Source of the DNA: Diaporthe sp. PMI_573
Taxonomy: Eukaryota > Ascomycota > Sordariomycetes > Diaporthales > Diaporthaceae
Length of the DNA: 64,000 bases
Direction of reading: 5' to 3'
NCBI GenBank assembly: GCA_021399435.1
Contig: JAJTUP010000024.1
Coordinates: 496,001-560,000, forward strand
The notes under the pieces are model-generated. The model had not been told where the DNA came from and ran no database searches. It saw nothing but the letters and a program-made list of their open reading frames with translations. The translations under genes and the position numbers were made by a program. Shown here one piece after another: positions 31,219 through 42,996 of this stretch; within the stretch, counting starts at the first letter, position 1, and every line of letters starts with the position of its first letter.

Positions 31219-32079
31219 ATGAGGATCGGTTTCATTGGCGTGGGGACGATGGGAAAGCCCATGGCATTGAACCTTGCACGACATTTCCCAATCACCGTCT
31301 GGAACCGGAGCTCCTCCAAGTTTGCCGCACTTAAGGAGGCCGGGGCACGAATCGGCTCAACGCCGTCCCAAGTCGCTCGTGAGTCAGATGTTGTGTTCAC
31401 CATGCTGTTTGACGCATCGGCTTTCAAAGCGATCCTAAATGAGGAGTTCTCGATGGCCCTGCGCGGCAAGACTCTTATAAATACGAGCTCCGTTCCAGTC
31501 GATTTCAGCCAAAAGCTGGCGAGTTTCGTTTATAAAGCCGGCGGGGACTTCATCGAGATGCCTGTCAGCGGCAGCAAGGTGCCGGCGGAGCAGGGCAAGC
31601 TCGTCGGCATGATGGCAGGTGACCGTGATGTTGCTGAGCGGATAAGGCCCCTCGTGGAACCCTTGACCGCGGCGGCCGTCTACTGCGGTCCGATCGGGAG
31701 CGGCCTCAAGACCAAGTACGCAGTCAATCTTTACCTCATCGCCATCACTGCCGGGCTTGCCGAGTCGGTGAACCTCGCACGCGCGCAGGGCCTCGATCTG
31801 GAGGCATTCGGTCAGGTCCTCAGCGCGAGCCAACTGGCATCGAGTTATTCCAACATCAAAGTGCCAAAGATTCTCAACGAGGACTGGTCAACCCAGGCAT
31901 CAGTCAACGATTGCTATAACAGCGCCATGCTCATACGGTCAGCGGCTCAATCGGTCGGCGCCTGGTCTCCGATCACAGAGGTGTGCCTCTCATTGTACCG
32001 GCAGGCCCAAGAATCCGGACTTGGCGAGGAAGATCTGATAGCCATTTCCAAGCTGTATCCTGAATCTCCTGTCCCATAG
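31219..32079 (+). CDS. NAD(P)-binding beta-hydroxyacid dehydrogenase
   Basis: Intronless, 286 aa. The ATG at 31219 begins directly with the Rossmann strand MRIGFIGVGTMGKPMALNLA, so this start is secure; the open frame upstream has no ATG. The family is that of 3-hydroxyisobutyrate dehydrogenase and tartronate semialdehyde reductase. Visible signatures are the dinucleotide fold GxGxxG, the substrate-binding EMPVSGSKVPAEQGKL, and the catalytic lysine region GPIGSGLKTKYAVNL, with K and N in the conserved spacing, followed by the all-helical C-domain. It should oxidise a short 3-hydroxy acid or reduce the semialdehyde in the cytosol. The variant N-x-R-S-S-S after the second strand (VWNRSSSKF) favours NADP(H). 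Confidence 0.88.
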   Translation: MRIGFIGVGTMGKPMALNLARHFPITVWNRSSSKFAALKEAGARIGSTPSQVARESDVVFTMLFDASAFKAILNEEFSMALRGKTLINTSSVPVDFSQKLASFVYKAGGDFIEMPVSGSKVPAEQGKLVGMMAGDRDVAERIRPLVEPLTAAAVYCGPIGSGLKTKYAVNLYLIAITAGLAESVNLARAQGLDLEAFGQVLSASQLASSYSNIKVPKILNEDWSTQASVNDCYNSAMLIRSAAQSVGAWSPITEVCLSLYRQAQESGLGEEDLIAISKLYPESPVP

Positions 32080-32402
32080 TCGTTGGTTAGCGCTGGCCCG
32101 GGGTCGCGTCAATGAATGTATGAAGAACATTCCCTAGGTATGGATCGCAACTTGGGAGGCCCACAAGGACGACCATCGCTGGCATTATGCAGACGACAGA
32201 TCGTATCGGCCCAAATGACCGCAAAAGAGAGCGGGATGTTTTACAGAGAAGTTTATCAAATTTTCAAAAATTTCCGCGACCATTACCTGAACGGCATTGA
32301 ATTGTCGTTAGAAATTAGGTAGTCCCTGACATGCAAAGAAGCGGATCAGACTGATGAGCTCGAGGTCGTTCTGTGCATTGACATCTTTCTGGGCCAGGTC
32401 AA
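32080..32402. other. Convergent 3' flanks
   Basis: Nothing was recognised between the dehydrogenase and FTA2-like gene ends. Confidence 0.5.
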
Positions 32403-33449
32403 TCAATACTCAGACGCTCTGGTATCACTGGCAAAGAGCTCCCCTTGAACATACGCCGCTGCCGCCTCGCCGTCATCCTCCCATCGGAGCCAGTCGTATA
32501 CCCGTGGATCCGTCCCGTAGTCATTTCTGCCTGCATCGCACTCATATAGACTGTCCGGAATTTCCAGCTCCTTCACAGCCGGAGTAGCAACCCACCAGTC
32601 CTGCAACATCACCAACAGGTCATGCGTGTCATCCATTCTGAAGCGAGTGAGATTGTCATGGTGTATTCGGTCAAGACCAGGGTGGTACATGGTCCAAGCC
32701 CGGCTGAAGTCGATTAGCTTGCCGCCAATGTAGTTGTCGAAGTGAATATCCCGCACCAGGATACCGAGGGCGTGGAGATCCTCCAGGTCCCGCCACATGG
32801 TGCTCGCAGAGATCCGGCCAGTGTTAAATGCCTCTTCAAGGTTATTGTCTTCCACAAACTCCTTGACGATGGCACGGATAGGCTGTCCCCGGTGCTCTTC
32901 CCATCGTCCCCACTGCTTTTCGCCGTCCAGCGTGCCCAGGGGTTCCTCGTCGTCAGGCTTATATTCCAGGCCATTTGTGATCATTGGTGTCACTTCCGCT
33001 TCCTGTTGCGGGGTGAGAAGTAGGTACCCATGAGCTGGAATTGCGAGATCCAATCGGCCTTCCTGTGCGAGACGGCCGTAAGCCCGACATTCACAGTTGA
33101 ATGGATCGTAATAGTCCACATATGCCTGTGAAGAGGTGAGTGGCTGAGTGAGATTCTTAGCTGCCACATTTTTCAAATAACCGAAGCTGCAAAATTCGAA
33201 CTTCGAAATGATTCTGATTTAGCCTTGACCGCGAACATGGATACGAAAGGAAGAACCGACCATCTTGAGCGCGTAGGTTGTGCCGTTGATCTCTGCTTTC
33301 CAGACCTGACCGTCTTGGTCGTCCGAGCTGCCCAGATCTTCTATGAACTTGATCTCGGCATGCGCATCCGGTGTGAAAGGGGAAAGCTTAGGTCCTGGCA
33401 CTTGGGGAAGAGGCATGGGAGGGTTGGGCAAAGAAAATTGCGGATTCAT
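32403..33449 (-). CDS. FTA2-like protein (Sim4 kinetochore / kinase-like fold)
   Basis: Exons are 33261-33449 and 32403-33125, with intron 33126-33260 (gtcggt...cttcacag), giving 303 aa. The N-terminal lobe has KFIEDLGSSD and VWKAEINGTTYALKM, as in a glycine loop and kinase Lys strand. After the intron come YVDYYDPFNCECRAYGRL, a TMWRDLEDLHALGILVRDIH catalytic-loop-like segment, and KLIDFSRAWT in place of DFG. This pattern matches the fungal FTA2 family, named for a Sim4 kinetochore subunit in fission yeast, though most filamentous-fungal members are expanded and uncharacterised. The catalytic loop reads RDIHFDN and the metal motif IDFS, so some kinase activity is conceivable. The donor site is not canonical, so the exon 1 end is approximate. 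Confidence 0.72.
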
Positions 33450-34576
33450 CGTCAGACAGGTGTGTTGGCTAAGAATAGGCCTTGACTCTGAGAGGAAGAG
33501 GAACGACGAAAGTATGGGGGGAAAAACCTTGCGGTTAAAAAACAACAAGCTCAGAGATGTGCACGAAAGCATTCAGAGCAAAGGTTAGAGGTCATGTTGT
33601 GAAGCTTTGCAGGACGATAGCGGAACCTTGTAGACAGCTGCGGTTGTTTGCCGGCTTTACTATTGACTAATCATAGCAGCTGGGGTGGGTACTTGTATCT
33701 AGGTACTTAAGTACGCTAAAGCCGTCCCCGATCTGTGCCGTGCGGCGGCAGAACGTCCACAGCCAGGCCAACAGCCCCGTTGAAACAGTTCCACATTCTA
33801 TTTTCCACGAAGCGTTGGGTGGCTTGGGCGGCGTGAAAGGATCCTGAAATTTTATTCTTAGTCCATTCCCCATATACTGTATCATTTCTACAGTTCAAGT
33901 TGGTCTTGTCCCAGTGTTCTGGGACTAACTTGCTCAGGTGTACAAATGACCGCTAACACCTAGTTAGATAACATATGTACTTGATAAAGCAAGGTAAGTG
34001 TAGATTCTATTTGTAGACAGGTCCTGACCTCCGGAACTTTCACTATTTTTCAGTGCTGTGCCGCCGGCCTCGGGTTGGGACCGGGTGGCCAGGGCGGGCT
34101 TGAGACTTTGCCGCCGCCCCCAAATACGGCTTTCAATATCAAAGTCTCCTTGCGTTTCGAGGTGATTGATGGTGGTTCCTCTACGATGCGGTCTCGAGGA
34201 GGCATGCGAATTTTTATCGGGTCCACTCAGGCTGGCTGCTGGCCATACACGGCGGTCAAGCGGTCGAAGTCGAAGCCCGCTTTCTTCCAACCACTCGCGT
34301 CCATTTATAGAATTTCGAGATTGAGGCACGGTAACGTCTGAATCTCTGATGCTTGAATATCTCGCTACAAAAGCAACATACTTGAGCCGGTGTCTCGTTG
34401 CTCTTGAACTTCATTGAGTTCGATTAAATCAACCACGTTCCAACTGTTTTATCATTAGTCCTCCGTAACTATTATATCGCTATCCATTTCCAGACATTCG
34501 AATCCACGATCTCATCCTCTGTATCAGAACTACTAGATTTCGATCATCAAATTGCCTCACCCAACTCATTGGCTTC
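33450..34576. other. Divergent intergenic region
   Basis: No gene was recognised. A minus-strand frame at about 33667-33900 (DPFTPPKPPNASWKIE) looks slightly protein-like but has no context. The 5' end of the nuclease-like gene downstream is unresolved and may start here. Confidence 0.35.
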
Positions 34577-36309
34577 GTGATCTATCATTCAGGGACCCAA
34601 GCGGCATTCCAACCGATCACGGCCAAACTCACAGTCTCAACTGGAAGTCAAACGGATGACACTCTGTTGGGGGTGCTTCGGAGAAAGAACCCTGGCATAA
34701 TTGACCGCTGGGAGGGCAAGTCATACAAGAACACGAAGTCGAGCAGCGGCATCTTCGACATTGTCAGTTTGAACGACATCCACCCCAACATCGTCCAGCC
34801 CTGGAAGAATTTCACCTACGAAGCCATCCACTTGGCCTATGGAGACATTTTGGACGAAAAGATATCGATATTTCGAAGGAGTGTTCCCGAACTAAGCGAC
34901 TACCACTTGGTGGGCAACCCGCCAAGGACCCCGACCATCATCGCAAATGAGAATGATGTCGATACCTTGGGCATCGTGTGGTCATGCAACATCATGCGAG
35001 GACCAATCAAAGCAGCGGCCATTATGCTCCGTCCGCGGATGTCCAGTGCCACCCAATGGTCTGTGACTCTTGCGGCCAAAAAGGTTGCGTGGGCACATGC
35101 TGATCCGAAAAAGTCTGGCGTTAGTCTGAGTCCAGACTGGGTGAGTCCCTCCAATTCTACCTCTTTCAAACCATCCATCGGTATCGGGCATTGTGCCAGG
35201 GAGACTCTCAGCCGTGGCTTTTGGCTCTCGTCAAAGGAGCGGAGCAAGAGAGTTTGAATCCCACCCTAAAGACAAACCCATTGAACGAGCGAGTGCCACT
35301 GCGCACCTTTCAGGACCATTCTCTAACTCTCATTACTTAGGTTATCATGGACCATGAAGTTGTCAAAAAATATCCTGAAGACAAACAAGATCAGCCCTCC
35401 AAGCCGCTTGTCTACGCTATCGGCGATAGTAAGCTCAAGCAGAAGTGGAAGTCCAGTTGGCTTAGCCTGCCGGAGGACAAGATGGAACTAATCCCCATGG
35501 ACCTCTCTTGGCGAGCGGAAAAGCCTGTTCATCGAACCATGAAGAAAGAGCGGATACGTCCCCTAGAACAGGTCGCGACATACTGCCGTTATGCGCTGAC
35601 GCGATACGCGTACGTTGTCACGCAGACAGAAGTAGTGGTAATGCGTGTCAGGCGCATCCAGACATCCAACAAGACCGATCACTACGCGGCAATTGAGTAC
35701 CAGTCTATTCCCTGGGTCTCAACGGCCAAGGATGGCCTCACAGCTCACCTGGCTATCTGGGCGCTAGGCTGCATAGGCATGAACGACGCGCATCGTCCGA
35801 TGGAAGGAAACGGCCATGTGCCCCTCGAGAAAATGGCGAGACTCACTTGGTGGCGGCACGACACCATGAACGGATATTATGAAAACGCCATCTCCAAGCG
35901 AAAGATTTACAATAAAGATTGGAAGCCCGAGTGGGAGGAGTTTGTCGAGCTTCAGGACGGGCCCGGCAATAGCTATACCAAGGACTTTGACACCGGTTCC
36001 AGGCCTAATTCCGCCGGGTCAGGGGCTGGTAGCGGCAGCGGTACAGTGGACAGTCTAAGCAAGAAAATGGGTGCAGCGAGCCTGGATTCGAAGGATCCCG
36101 GTGGCGCCTCCTCGGGCCCTTCCGGTCAGCCGACGACGACATTCACGAAATGCAAGTTCATCAAGGTCACGTATCCCATCACAGAGAAACAGAAGCGCTA
36201 TTACATCTGTTTGGACAAGAAGACCTGGACAGTCATCGACAAAGACAAGAACGGCCATTACACTATTAAGCACAACAGCAAGGTATATCCGGTGGAAATG
36301 CTTAGATAG
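34577..36309 (+). CDS. Predicted PD-(D/E)XK-like nuclease-fold protein, 5' end unresolved
   Basis: Exons are ?-35140 and 35341-36309, with a 200-nt intron (gtgagt...acttag) in phase 0. At least 510 residues are visible. No in-frame ATG occurs at the 5' end, so a first exon upstream is missing from this model or lost. The core has SPDW (35129-35140), then VIMDHEVV, and LVYAIGDSKLKQKW in the next exon. The order P-D, a hydrophobic strand and D-x-K fits the PD-(D/E)XK nuclease fold; the intron falls between the two motifs. Further on are VATYCRYALTRYAYVVTQTE and YQSIPW, seen in uncharacterised fungal proteins of this shape, then a Ser/Gly-rich linker and a basic C-terminal domain (KFIKVTYPITEKQKRYYICL). 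The nuclease assignment is an inference from motif geometry. Confidence 0.6.
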
Positions 36310-39300
36310 ATGAAGTCAGCTTACCGGGGGTCGTACGTGTTCACTTTGTTATGAGGAGGAACAAAAGTAGTCTTAGTGAGAAATCATACCTCCGAGCCCG
36401 ACGGAACTCAAACCCATCAGTTGTGGCTGCCAAGGCATTTGTTTTCAATTCTCACCCAGCCAAGTGTCTAGTAAATGGTGTGTGTGGTGGGTATTCAAGG
36501 AACCGATAGAGGCACTCGGAAGATGAGTGAAGCGTGGTTGCTTAGAGCTAGTGTGGCAAAGGCGCGCTTGTGGACCGGAAGGTGCAGGGATAATTGCTTG
36601 GTGTTGCGCCAATTCTGCGGTCCGAAAATCTTTACTACTTCAGCTCGATATTGCTTCAGTCTACGGTCATCCATTTGGTCGGTACTCAGCCTGCCATTCC
36701 TTCATGTAACGCTCGAAAGTTATATATCAAAACGGTCTAGTCGCCGAATTTGATTACACAAACAATGCAATTTGATATGTTCCTGTCGGCAATGGCTAGG
36801 CGAACTACTTGCAATTTCCCCGGCCGTGTTCCAATTCTCCCGCCCGAGTCTCTTCGATGGTCACTCCAGATGCCCTACAGTATTGGTCGTGACATGGAGC
36901 GGTCTGGGACTCTCGCGAAACTTGTTACGAACGAGAACAAGACGCCAATCTCCTCATCTCCCCAACCTCAGGTCCAAAAGAGTAATTATTGGAAAGATCT
37001 TGGGGCAATATTTCGAGACCGGTTGTCCATCCTCAACGGACAACAATTTCCTACTCGCATACTGTGTATGCACGTGAGAAAGTGGAAGGTACAGCCGAGC
37101 CATATCAACGCCGAAGCCCGAGAGTAACCGGTGTGGCGAAACACCAGAATGGGCGCTGTAGACAATGTGAGAGAAACCTAGAGGCTGGGGATAGGGGGCG
37201 AGCTCAAACAGGACGATGAAAGCGAATACGTAGTGAATGGAGGCTTGAGGCTGCCGCTGGCCCACGAACCGGTCGAGTAATTGTCGCCAACGCACCGTAG
37301 TAGTGTTCTCCGGTACCTGGCTGATCGCGGTCGACGACAGCGAATTATGTTGAGGCCTAGGAAAGCGGAAAGGACTACCGAAGCGCATGCTGGCACCCAG
37401 CAAATAACCGAGCAGATTCGATCCAGCTTTGCAAGCCAAGCGGCAGGGAATCAAGGCGGCCAGACCTCCCCGCATCGCGAGACCCAATGAAGTCCCCGCT
37501 TGGCCAGAGTATTTAATATCAATATGTATGAGCCGCATGTCAGAATTTGACGCTGGGCTTCAGCAGGTCTGCATGCACCAGTGCGCCAGGGTGGTGGGCC
37601 TGTCGTATCTGCTCGATGACATATTTGGGGCGACATATTCGGCAAGAGGATCACCTTAGCTTCAGCGTTTCAGCTTCGCTTTGGGTGGGCAGTGTGGACA
37701 CCTTGCCAGCAAATTTCCCGAAACTGATTTCTCAGGAGCCTACTTCATGGCAAGCGTGCATGCCCCAAGCACGGAAGCCCCGGAACTAAAGCCCTGCATT
37801 GGCCTCGACGGGTCTGCTGATGCAACTCGTCTTGGGTGGAGAAGGGAGTCAAGCCACCGGGCCAGTCTCGCACTTTCTCTGCTGCCTGGACGGCGCCTAC
37901 GTATGGGTTGCACAAGCGAAGGTCCTCAGAGGGCGTCCTCCACACGTCTAGACGGTCGGCCAGATCCAATCGTGGTTGAAGAGACGGGTGCGGTGGGTCC
38001 AGCTGTGGGATGACAAGGAACACGCGGAGAAAATAGGTGGGCCCTTGTCGGGTGATGGAGCGGGCCGCATTTAGCTTTCCGGTCATGTAACGACGTACCC
38101 TGCGGAATAGGCATTCTGCTGGAGCACTTTGTTTCGTCAACATCGCTACCATCAATTGTGGCCCCCCAGGACTCCTGTGTCATGCAAAAGGACTCTGACG
38201 ATGTACGTTCAGTCACCCTACTTGCATTGCATGCCGTGTAATGAGATCTGCCCCATACTAACCAGATATGAGCACTATATCTGCAGGTGGAGGGTGCCTA
38301 CCCAAGGAGAGCAGCTCAGAACCGATCATGACCGAAGACCCGCCGTTGCAGGCGCGAGACGATCCCCACATGAACCGATGTAACATCGCATATTCAGCGG
38401 GCTTCTTGGGTAGGACAGCTGAACGGGCTGGAATTGTTCTGTAGAAGCCCTGCTCAAGGCCTTTCTTCACGAGCTGCATTTAATAAAAGCATTCATGCTG
38501 GTTGTCGTCACTGGGGTAACCCACAATCATGGCCACCGGTTGTGGAGGAATATAGGCCGCCTAGCTTCTTCCTAGTGCGGAGGCCCTCCGTGAGGGACTC
38601 ATTTGAAATATACAGGGTAAAGAGAACATGATGTGGCCGCACTTCGCTTCACAAGCCACCTCGTCAGAGACATCCTCAAACGGAACATGTCGTCCGCCTC
38701 TGTGGAGCAAGGACAAAATTATCTGGCAGTTCTCTGGTCCTCTAGTCCCTCCTAAGGCCTCGCGCTCCATGTTGCATGAGAATCAAACCCCCATGCAATC
38801 TTAAGCCATTCAAGCCATTGGCGCGTTTAGATCTGCACACTTCCGTCGCGTATCACCTTCTGCAACCGTTGGACCACACCTCCCGTCCTTAAGATTACTA
38901 GTAGCAAGCGATGCTTCCGATGCAGTGCGGTAAACAAGACCGGGCAATCGCATATTTCAGGCTGAAATATCATTAACGCTCTAGAAAAAGATGGAAGCAT
39001 CTCGGCTACAGCTCACTGCCCCCCAATCACATCTTGCTGATGCTTGTCTTCTTGACTGCCGTCCACAGTACCCCGGAGGCTCTAAATGTACAAGCACGAG
39101 CGATGCCAACTCAACATCCCGCGGTGCTGACGTTGTGGCTGCAGGAAGGCCGAGCCTCGATTTATTGAGGTGGGCTTGTGGAGGTATCAAATCCTGTATT
39201 TATAGGAATCTTACATGTCGTGTGCTACTACCTGTGCAGGAAAGTAGTGTAGCCCAATTGCTACACTGTGTCGGCATGAAGAGGTCGAGATTGCCACTTT

Positions 39301-40832
39301 CATTTACGAAAAACATACGAACATCATTGCTCTACCCGAGTAGCTGACCTTTGACCGGTCATGCAGCCCACCTTTTTGAAATTTCAGGTGGAGAGCCCGA
39401 ACGGATCTTTACATGAGCATATCAGAACTCAAAAACATTGCTTTTGTCGGGCGATAGTCAGGCACAGCCCCGGCCACAATCGTGGGCCGGGGCCCACCGT
39501 CGATCACAGTCTGACATGCCTCCAACACCCGCCTCTCCGGGAGCCTGCATGGGGGTGGGCAGATGGGCAGCCAGAGCTGATAGACTGCAAGGGCCGCGGC
39601 GCTTGAGCGGGATGCAGCGGGATGCAGCGGGTAATTACTGGCTGCAGCACGGTCGTGCCAAATCACGAGGCTGCGTTTGGGGCGGGTGCAGGCAACGACA
39701 ATTTTGACAGCTTGGCCTACCCCCGGGCCCGGATGGGCTCAACCACACGCTAGTGCAGCTGCAGTCATCAGCTGTTGGCACTGTGGCCAACCTGGGCAGT
39801 CTCCCGAGCGGAGATGCGATCGGGGTGCCCAGGGTTTCTGCATAGGACGCTGCGACTCGGCTCGGATGTCGCTGCCCCGGCGCAACAAGATTCGCGAGGG
39901 GAAATCTTGTGAGATGTGAAATTCAAGGCAACGTCACCGCCGTAGCATCCGATTACCCGAGATTTAAATGGCTGGAGACCGGTAAGATCTGTGTAGGGCC
40001 AGGCTGCGCTGTGGCGTGGAGGTGCAATCCTCCCGCGGAGCAACATTTTGAACACCACTTCTAATGTAACCGAGGATATGGGGGCTGAACGCCTTCGACT
40101 CACATTGCAGAATGACGCAAATGTCCCCTCAGTTTGGCGTCTAAACAATAAAGCGCCTTGGCGCCACTCTCCGTGGAAGCCGTTCGTCTGTGGACCTTGG
40201 TGGCGTGAATTGCCACTGCGCCAGCCCATCTCGCCTCGTCCTTCATGGCTGGTCGCTCATGCTATCCCGGCATCAGCAGTGGGGGCCTCACACAGCTAAC
40301 CGAGACCAGCTGTACAACCATGAAAGCTTGAAATCGGCATACATACCGTGCTTGGCACATGGAGACCGGCATCCGGTGAGGTCGATGCTGTACGGCAGAT
40401 ACGATCCCTACCTCCAGCATGCAGATGTGACGATAGTTCGGACGGCATACGACGCCCAGCACTCCACTTGGGCTGTTGCTCATGAAGATCGTTTCCTCTT
40501 TCCAAGAAGCTTCATGAATCCTTCGGCTAGGACGCAGCATCCGTTGGACCGCGATGCATTCAGCTTCGGCGAGGTCGACCACGAGCTTCAAATTTTCCTG
40601 GCCGCTCGAGAGATGGTCTGGCCATGATCGACGATCTTGATCGTTCTCAGCGATCCCAACAGAAGAAGACGGATAGACTTCAACTATAAAAGTAGGTTCA
40701 TCCTCTCTGTCTGGATTATCTTTTCCTTCTCATCCTCATCCTCATCATCAGCATCTATCGGCAGTCTTCAGTCTTTAGCCAAACACTCACTCTACTACCA
40801 TTCAATCTTTGGGTTTTCCTCCCACCATCAGA
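36310..40832. other. 4.5-kb gene-poor region
   Basis: No convincing gene was seen. The longest ATG-initiated frame is minus 36954-37538 (194 codons; hydrophobic N-terminal third, then RWRQLLDRFVGQRQPQASIH); it has no recognised domain and may be chance. Several GC-rich frames between 37.7 and 40.6 kb lack ATGs or protein character. No TIR, LTR or tandem array was found. The last 150 bp form the hydrophobin promoter and leader. Confidence 0.4.
40685..40690 (+). promoter_or_regulatory. TATA box of the hydrophobin gene
   Basis: tataaa lies 143 bp upstream of the hydrophobin ATG and is followed by a CT-rich leader (ccttctcatcctcatcctca at about 40725). This is a common layout for strongly expressed fungal genes. 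Confidence 0.6.
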
Positions 40833-41293
40833 ATGCAGATTTCTACTCTCATCGTCACCGTCATGGCCTCGCTCGCCATTGCTGTTCCCACCGGTGGCGG
40901 CGGCGGCGGCGGTGGTGGTGGCGGCAGCACCCCCTACGACGCTTGCCGGGAGGTTCTGATCAACGCCCAGCCCCAGTGCTGCGCCGCTACCGTTGGTGAC
41001 ATTGCCGACCTGACTTGCGCGACTGGTAAGACCATATCCCGCGGCTTGATACAAGTCTAATATGTCTTTGATGATGATCGAGACACTGACAATACCTCTT
41101 CCTGCAGTCTCCGAGCTCCCGTCCTCCCCCGAAGACTTCCGGGACATCTGTGCCGAGACTGGCAAGACTGCCCGCTGCTGCACTGTCAGCCTCGTAAGTA
41201 CAGGTCTCATCTTTGGAAAAGAGATCGCTGATCGGCTAACAATTGGGACAGCTCGGAATCTCCCTCCTGTGCGGCACTCCGGTTGGCCTCTAA
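40833..41293 (+). CDS. Class II hydrophobin
   Basis: Exons are 40833-41025, 41108-41193 and 41252-41293. The introns are 41026-41107 (gtaaga...tgcag) and 41194-41251 (gtaagt...gacag), giving 106 aa. A signal peptide (MQISTLIVTVMASLAIAVP) is followed by a pure glycine run of 11 residues and the hydrophobin core. The eight cysteines follow C-10-CC-11-C-16-C-8-CC-10-C, the class II spacing. The introns fall at the usual place after TCAT and before the last Cys segment. It is secreted and self-assembles into an amphipathic film on aerial structures. The glycine run, encoded by ggt/ggc triplets, is longer than normal and may be length-variable. The ATG at 40833 gives a clean signal peptide. Confidence 0.95.
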
Positions 41294-42996
41294 GGGATTC
41301 GCCAGAGACGAATGCTACAGAAGGGTGTGGTGAAGTGAAGGAGTGCAGGGATATCGTATGACATGTCTGCAAACCGGAACATGTACAAGGACACATGGCA
41401 TGACGATGCCCTGTTTCGTCCGCTCGTTTGGCTTCTGTTGGAGACTAAATTGCAAAGTATAACTGGTAGTTTGCTAGTAATCTCTTCGTTTCTTTAATTA
41501 AACTCTTGAGCTCATTGAATTGTTATTTGTGCACGTGAAGTCGTTTTATGAGTGATTCCTGAATTGCAGTTGATTCTGTCCCTTCGAGTCGCCTTTGTTG
41601 CAGACCTTCAGCTCCATCGCGGATCAAACCGTCTGGACAAGCTGCGAGAGAGCGCATTTGTCGAATTCAGCGAATCACTTTGTATCAATGCGTGTCATGA
41701 ATACCAGGCCACACAAATTCTTATTTGACATACAAGGCTCGTATCAATTATAACGTGGCTTTGTGACACCAGCTAAAGCTAACTAGCGCCTGTCATATTA
41801 GCAATTATCTATGCTTTGTGCGACCACAATTCGCAACCTCACATAGGGATCAGCACAGCATGACTCTGCACAAGAAAGTATAATCCAATTTTGCAAATCC
41901 CAATTCCATATAAACTCTTCAGCACCATAAGAAGTCCGTTGTTTTGATGCCTATAATCGGCTTTCTTCTGTTCTCTAGAACCTCAAAGTGCTGCGGGTGC
42001 AACAATTTAGAAGCAGAGCATAATCGGGTCCTTATTCTCAAGACAAAAAGAAGGACGTTAATAAATGGTATGGGGGCATAGTGAACGTTGTTGTTTTGTC
42101 CGGCATACTAGCAATATTTTCGCTCCCTTATAGCTCAGGAGATGGAGACTTTGTATCGCTATTCGTTGAAGATTACTTGTACAACATAACTCGTTCAATT
42201 ACATAGTCGGTCATCCAAATGTTGGAAAGATTTCCCGTCAAATCTCCATATTGAAACAACAGCTTTGAATATGTTAACAGTCAATGCTCACCAAATGATT
42301 TGATGCCAAAGGTTTCTGATCATCACTCCAACGCCGAATAGATTTAGCACGTGGCACTTGTTGTGGGTTGTACAAAAACAATCTGACACTAATTGTCGAT
42401 CCCGAGTAGTACATGATTCTCGGCTATCACTCAGTCACAGTCTCACAATCACAACATGCATCAGACTTGTCGATCTCGAGTACATACTTTTAGTAGCTTG
42501 CAATCAGACAAACCCTAACCCAGCAGGGATGTATGTTAGGCCAGCTCTGTGGCGGAAACAGAGTCTGCAGAAGAAACAATTTCAATTCGATTTGGAATCA
42601 CAAAACGGACATCTTTTCTGGGCCTCCCGTGCCAATATCCAACATGTCTCACAGCCTCGAGAGACGGACGACGTTGCACTGCTGACATAAGCCTGATAGC
42701 TGCTTTTTGAAGCTGGCATGGGCATGGTCACCCCTGTTTTGAACTTCGACGTCATCGCCTGGTCACTGCTAGGGCACCCCTGACGAGGCCAGTCGCAATC
42801 CGTCAACATAGCTGAGGTCATGGTCCTACAGCAACCGACAACGACGACAGAACGTGATAGTTCAAGCGCCCAACCGCCTCTGCAGCCTTAATTTGTCAAC
42901 CCTCACCGCCAGCTCACAGTTTGTTGGGTACTCTTCGCCTGCACCATAACGGGGCCAAGGCTGATTCCCGAACCTCTCAGCACCGAGTCGCCCATT
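41294..42996. other. Intergenic, AT-rich
   Basis: 3' flank of hydrophobin and upstream region of the HAM1-like gene. No gene, repeat or RNA was recognised. Confidence 0.5.

Noticed and set aside
36954..37538. 194-codon minus-strand frame as a gene
   Set aside because: It has an ATG but no domain, no conserved-looking blocks and no splice partners; kept only as a note.
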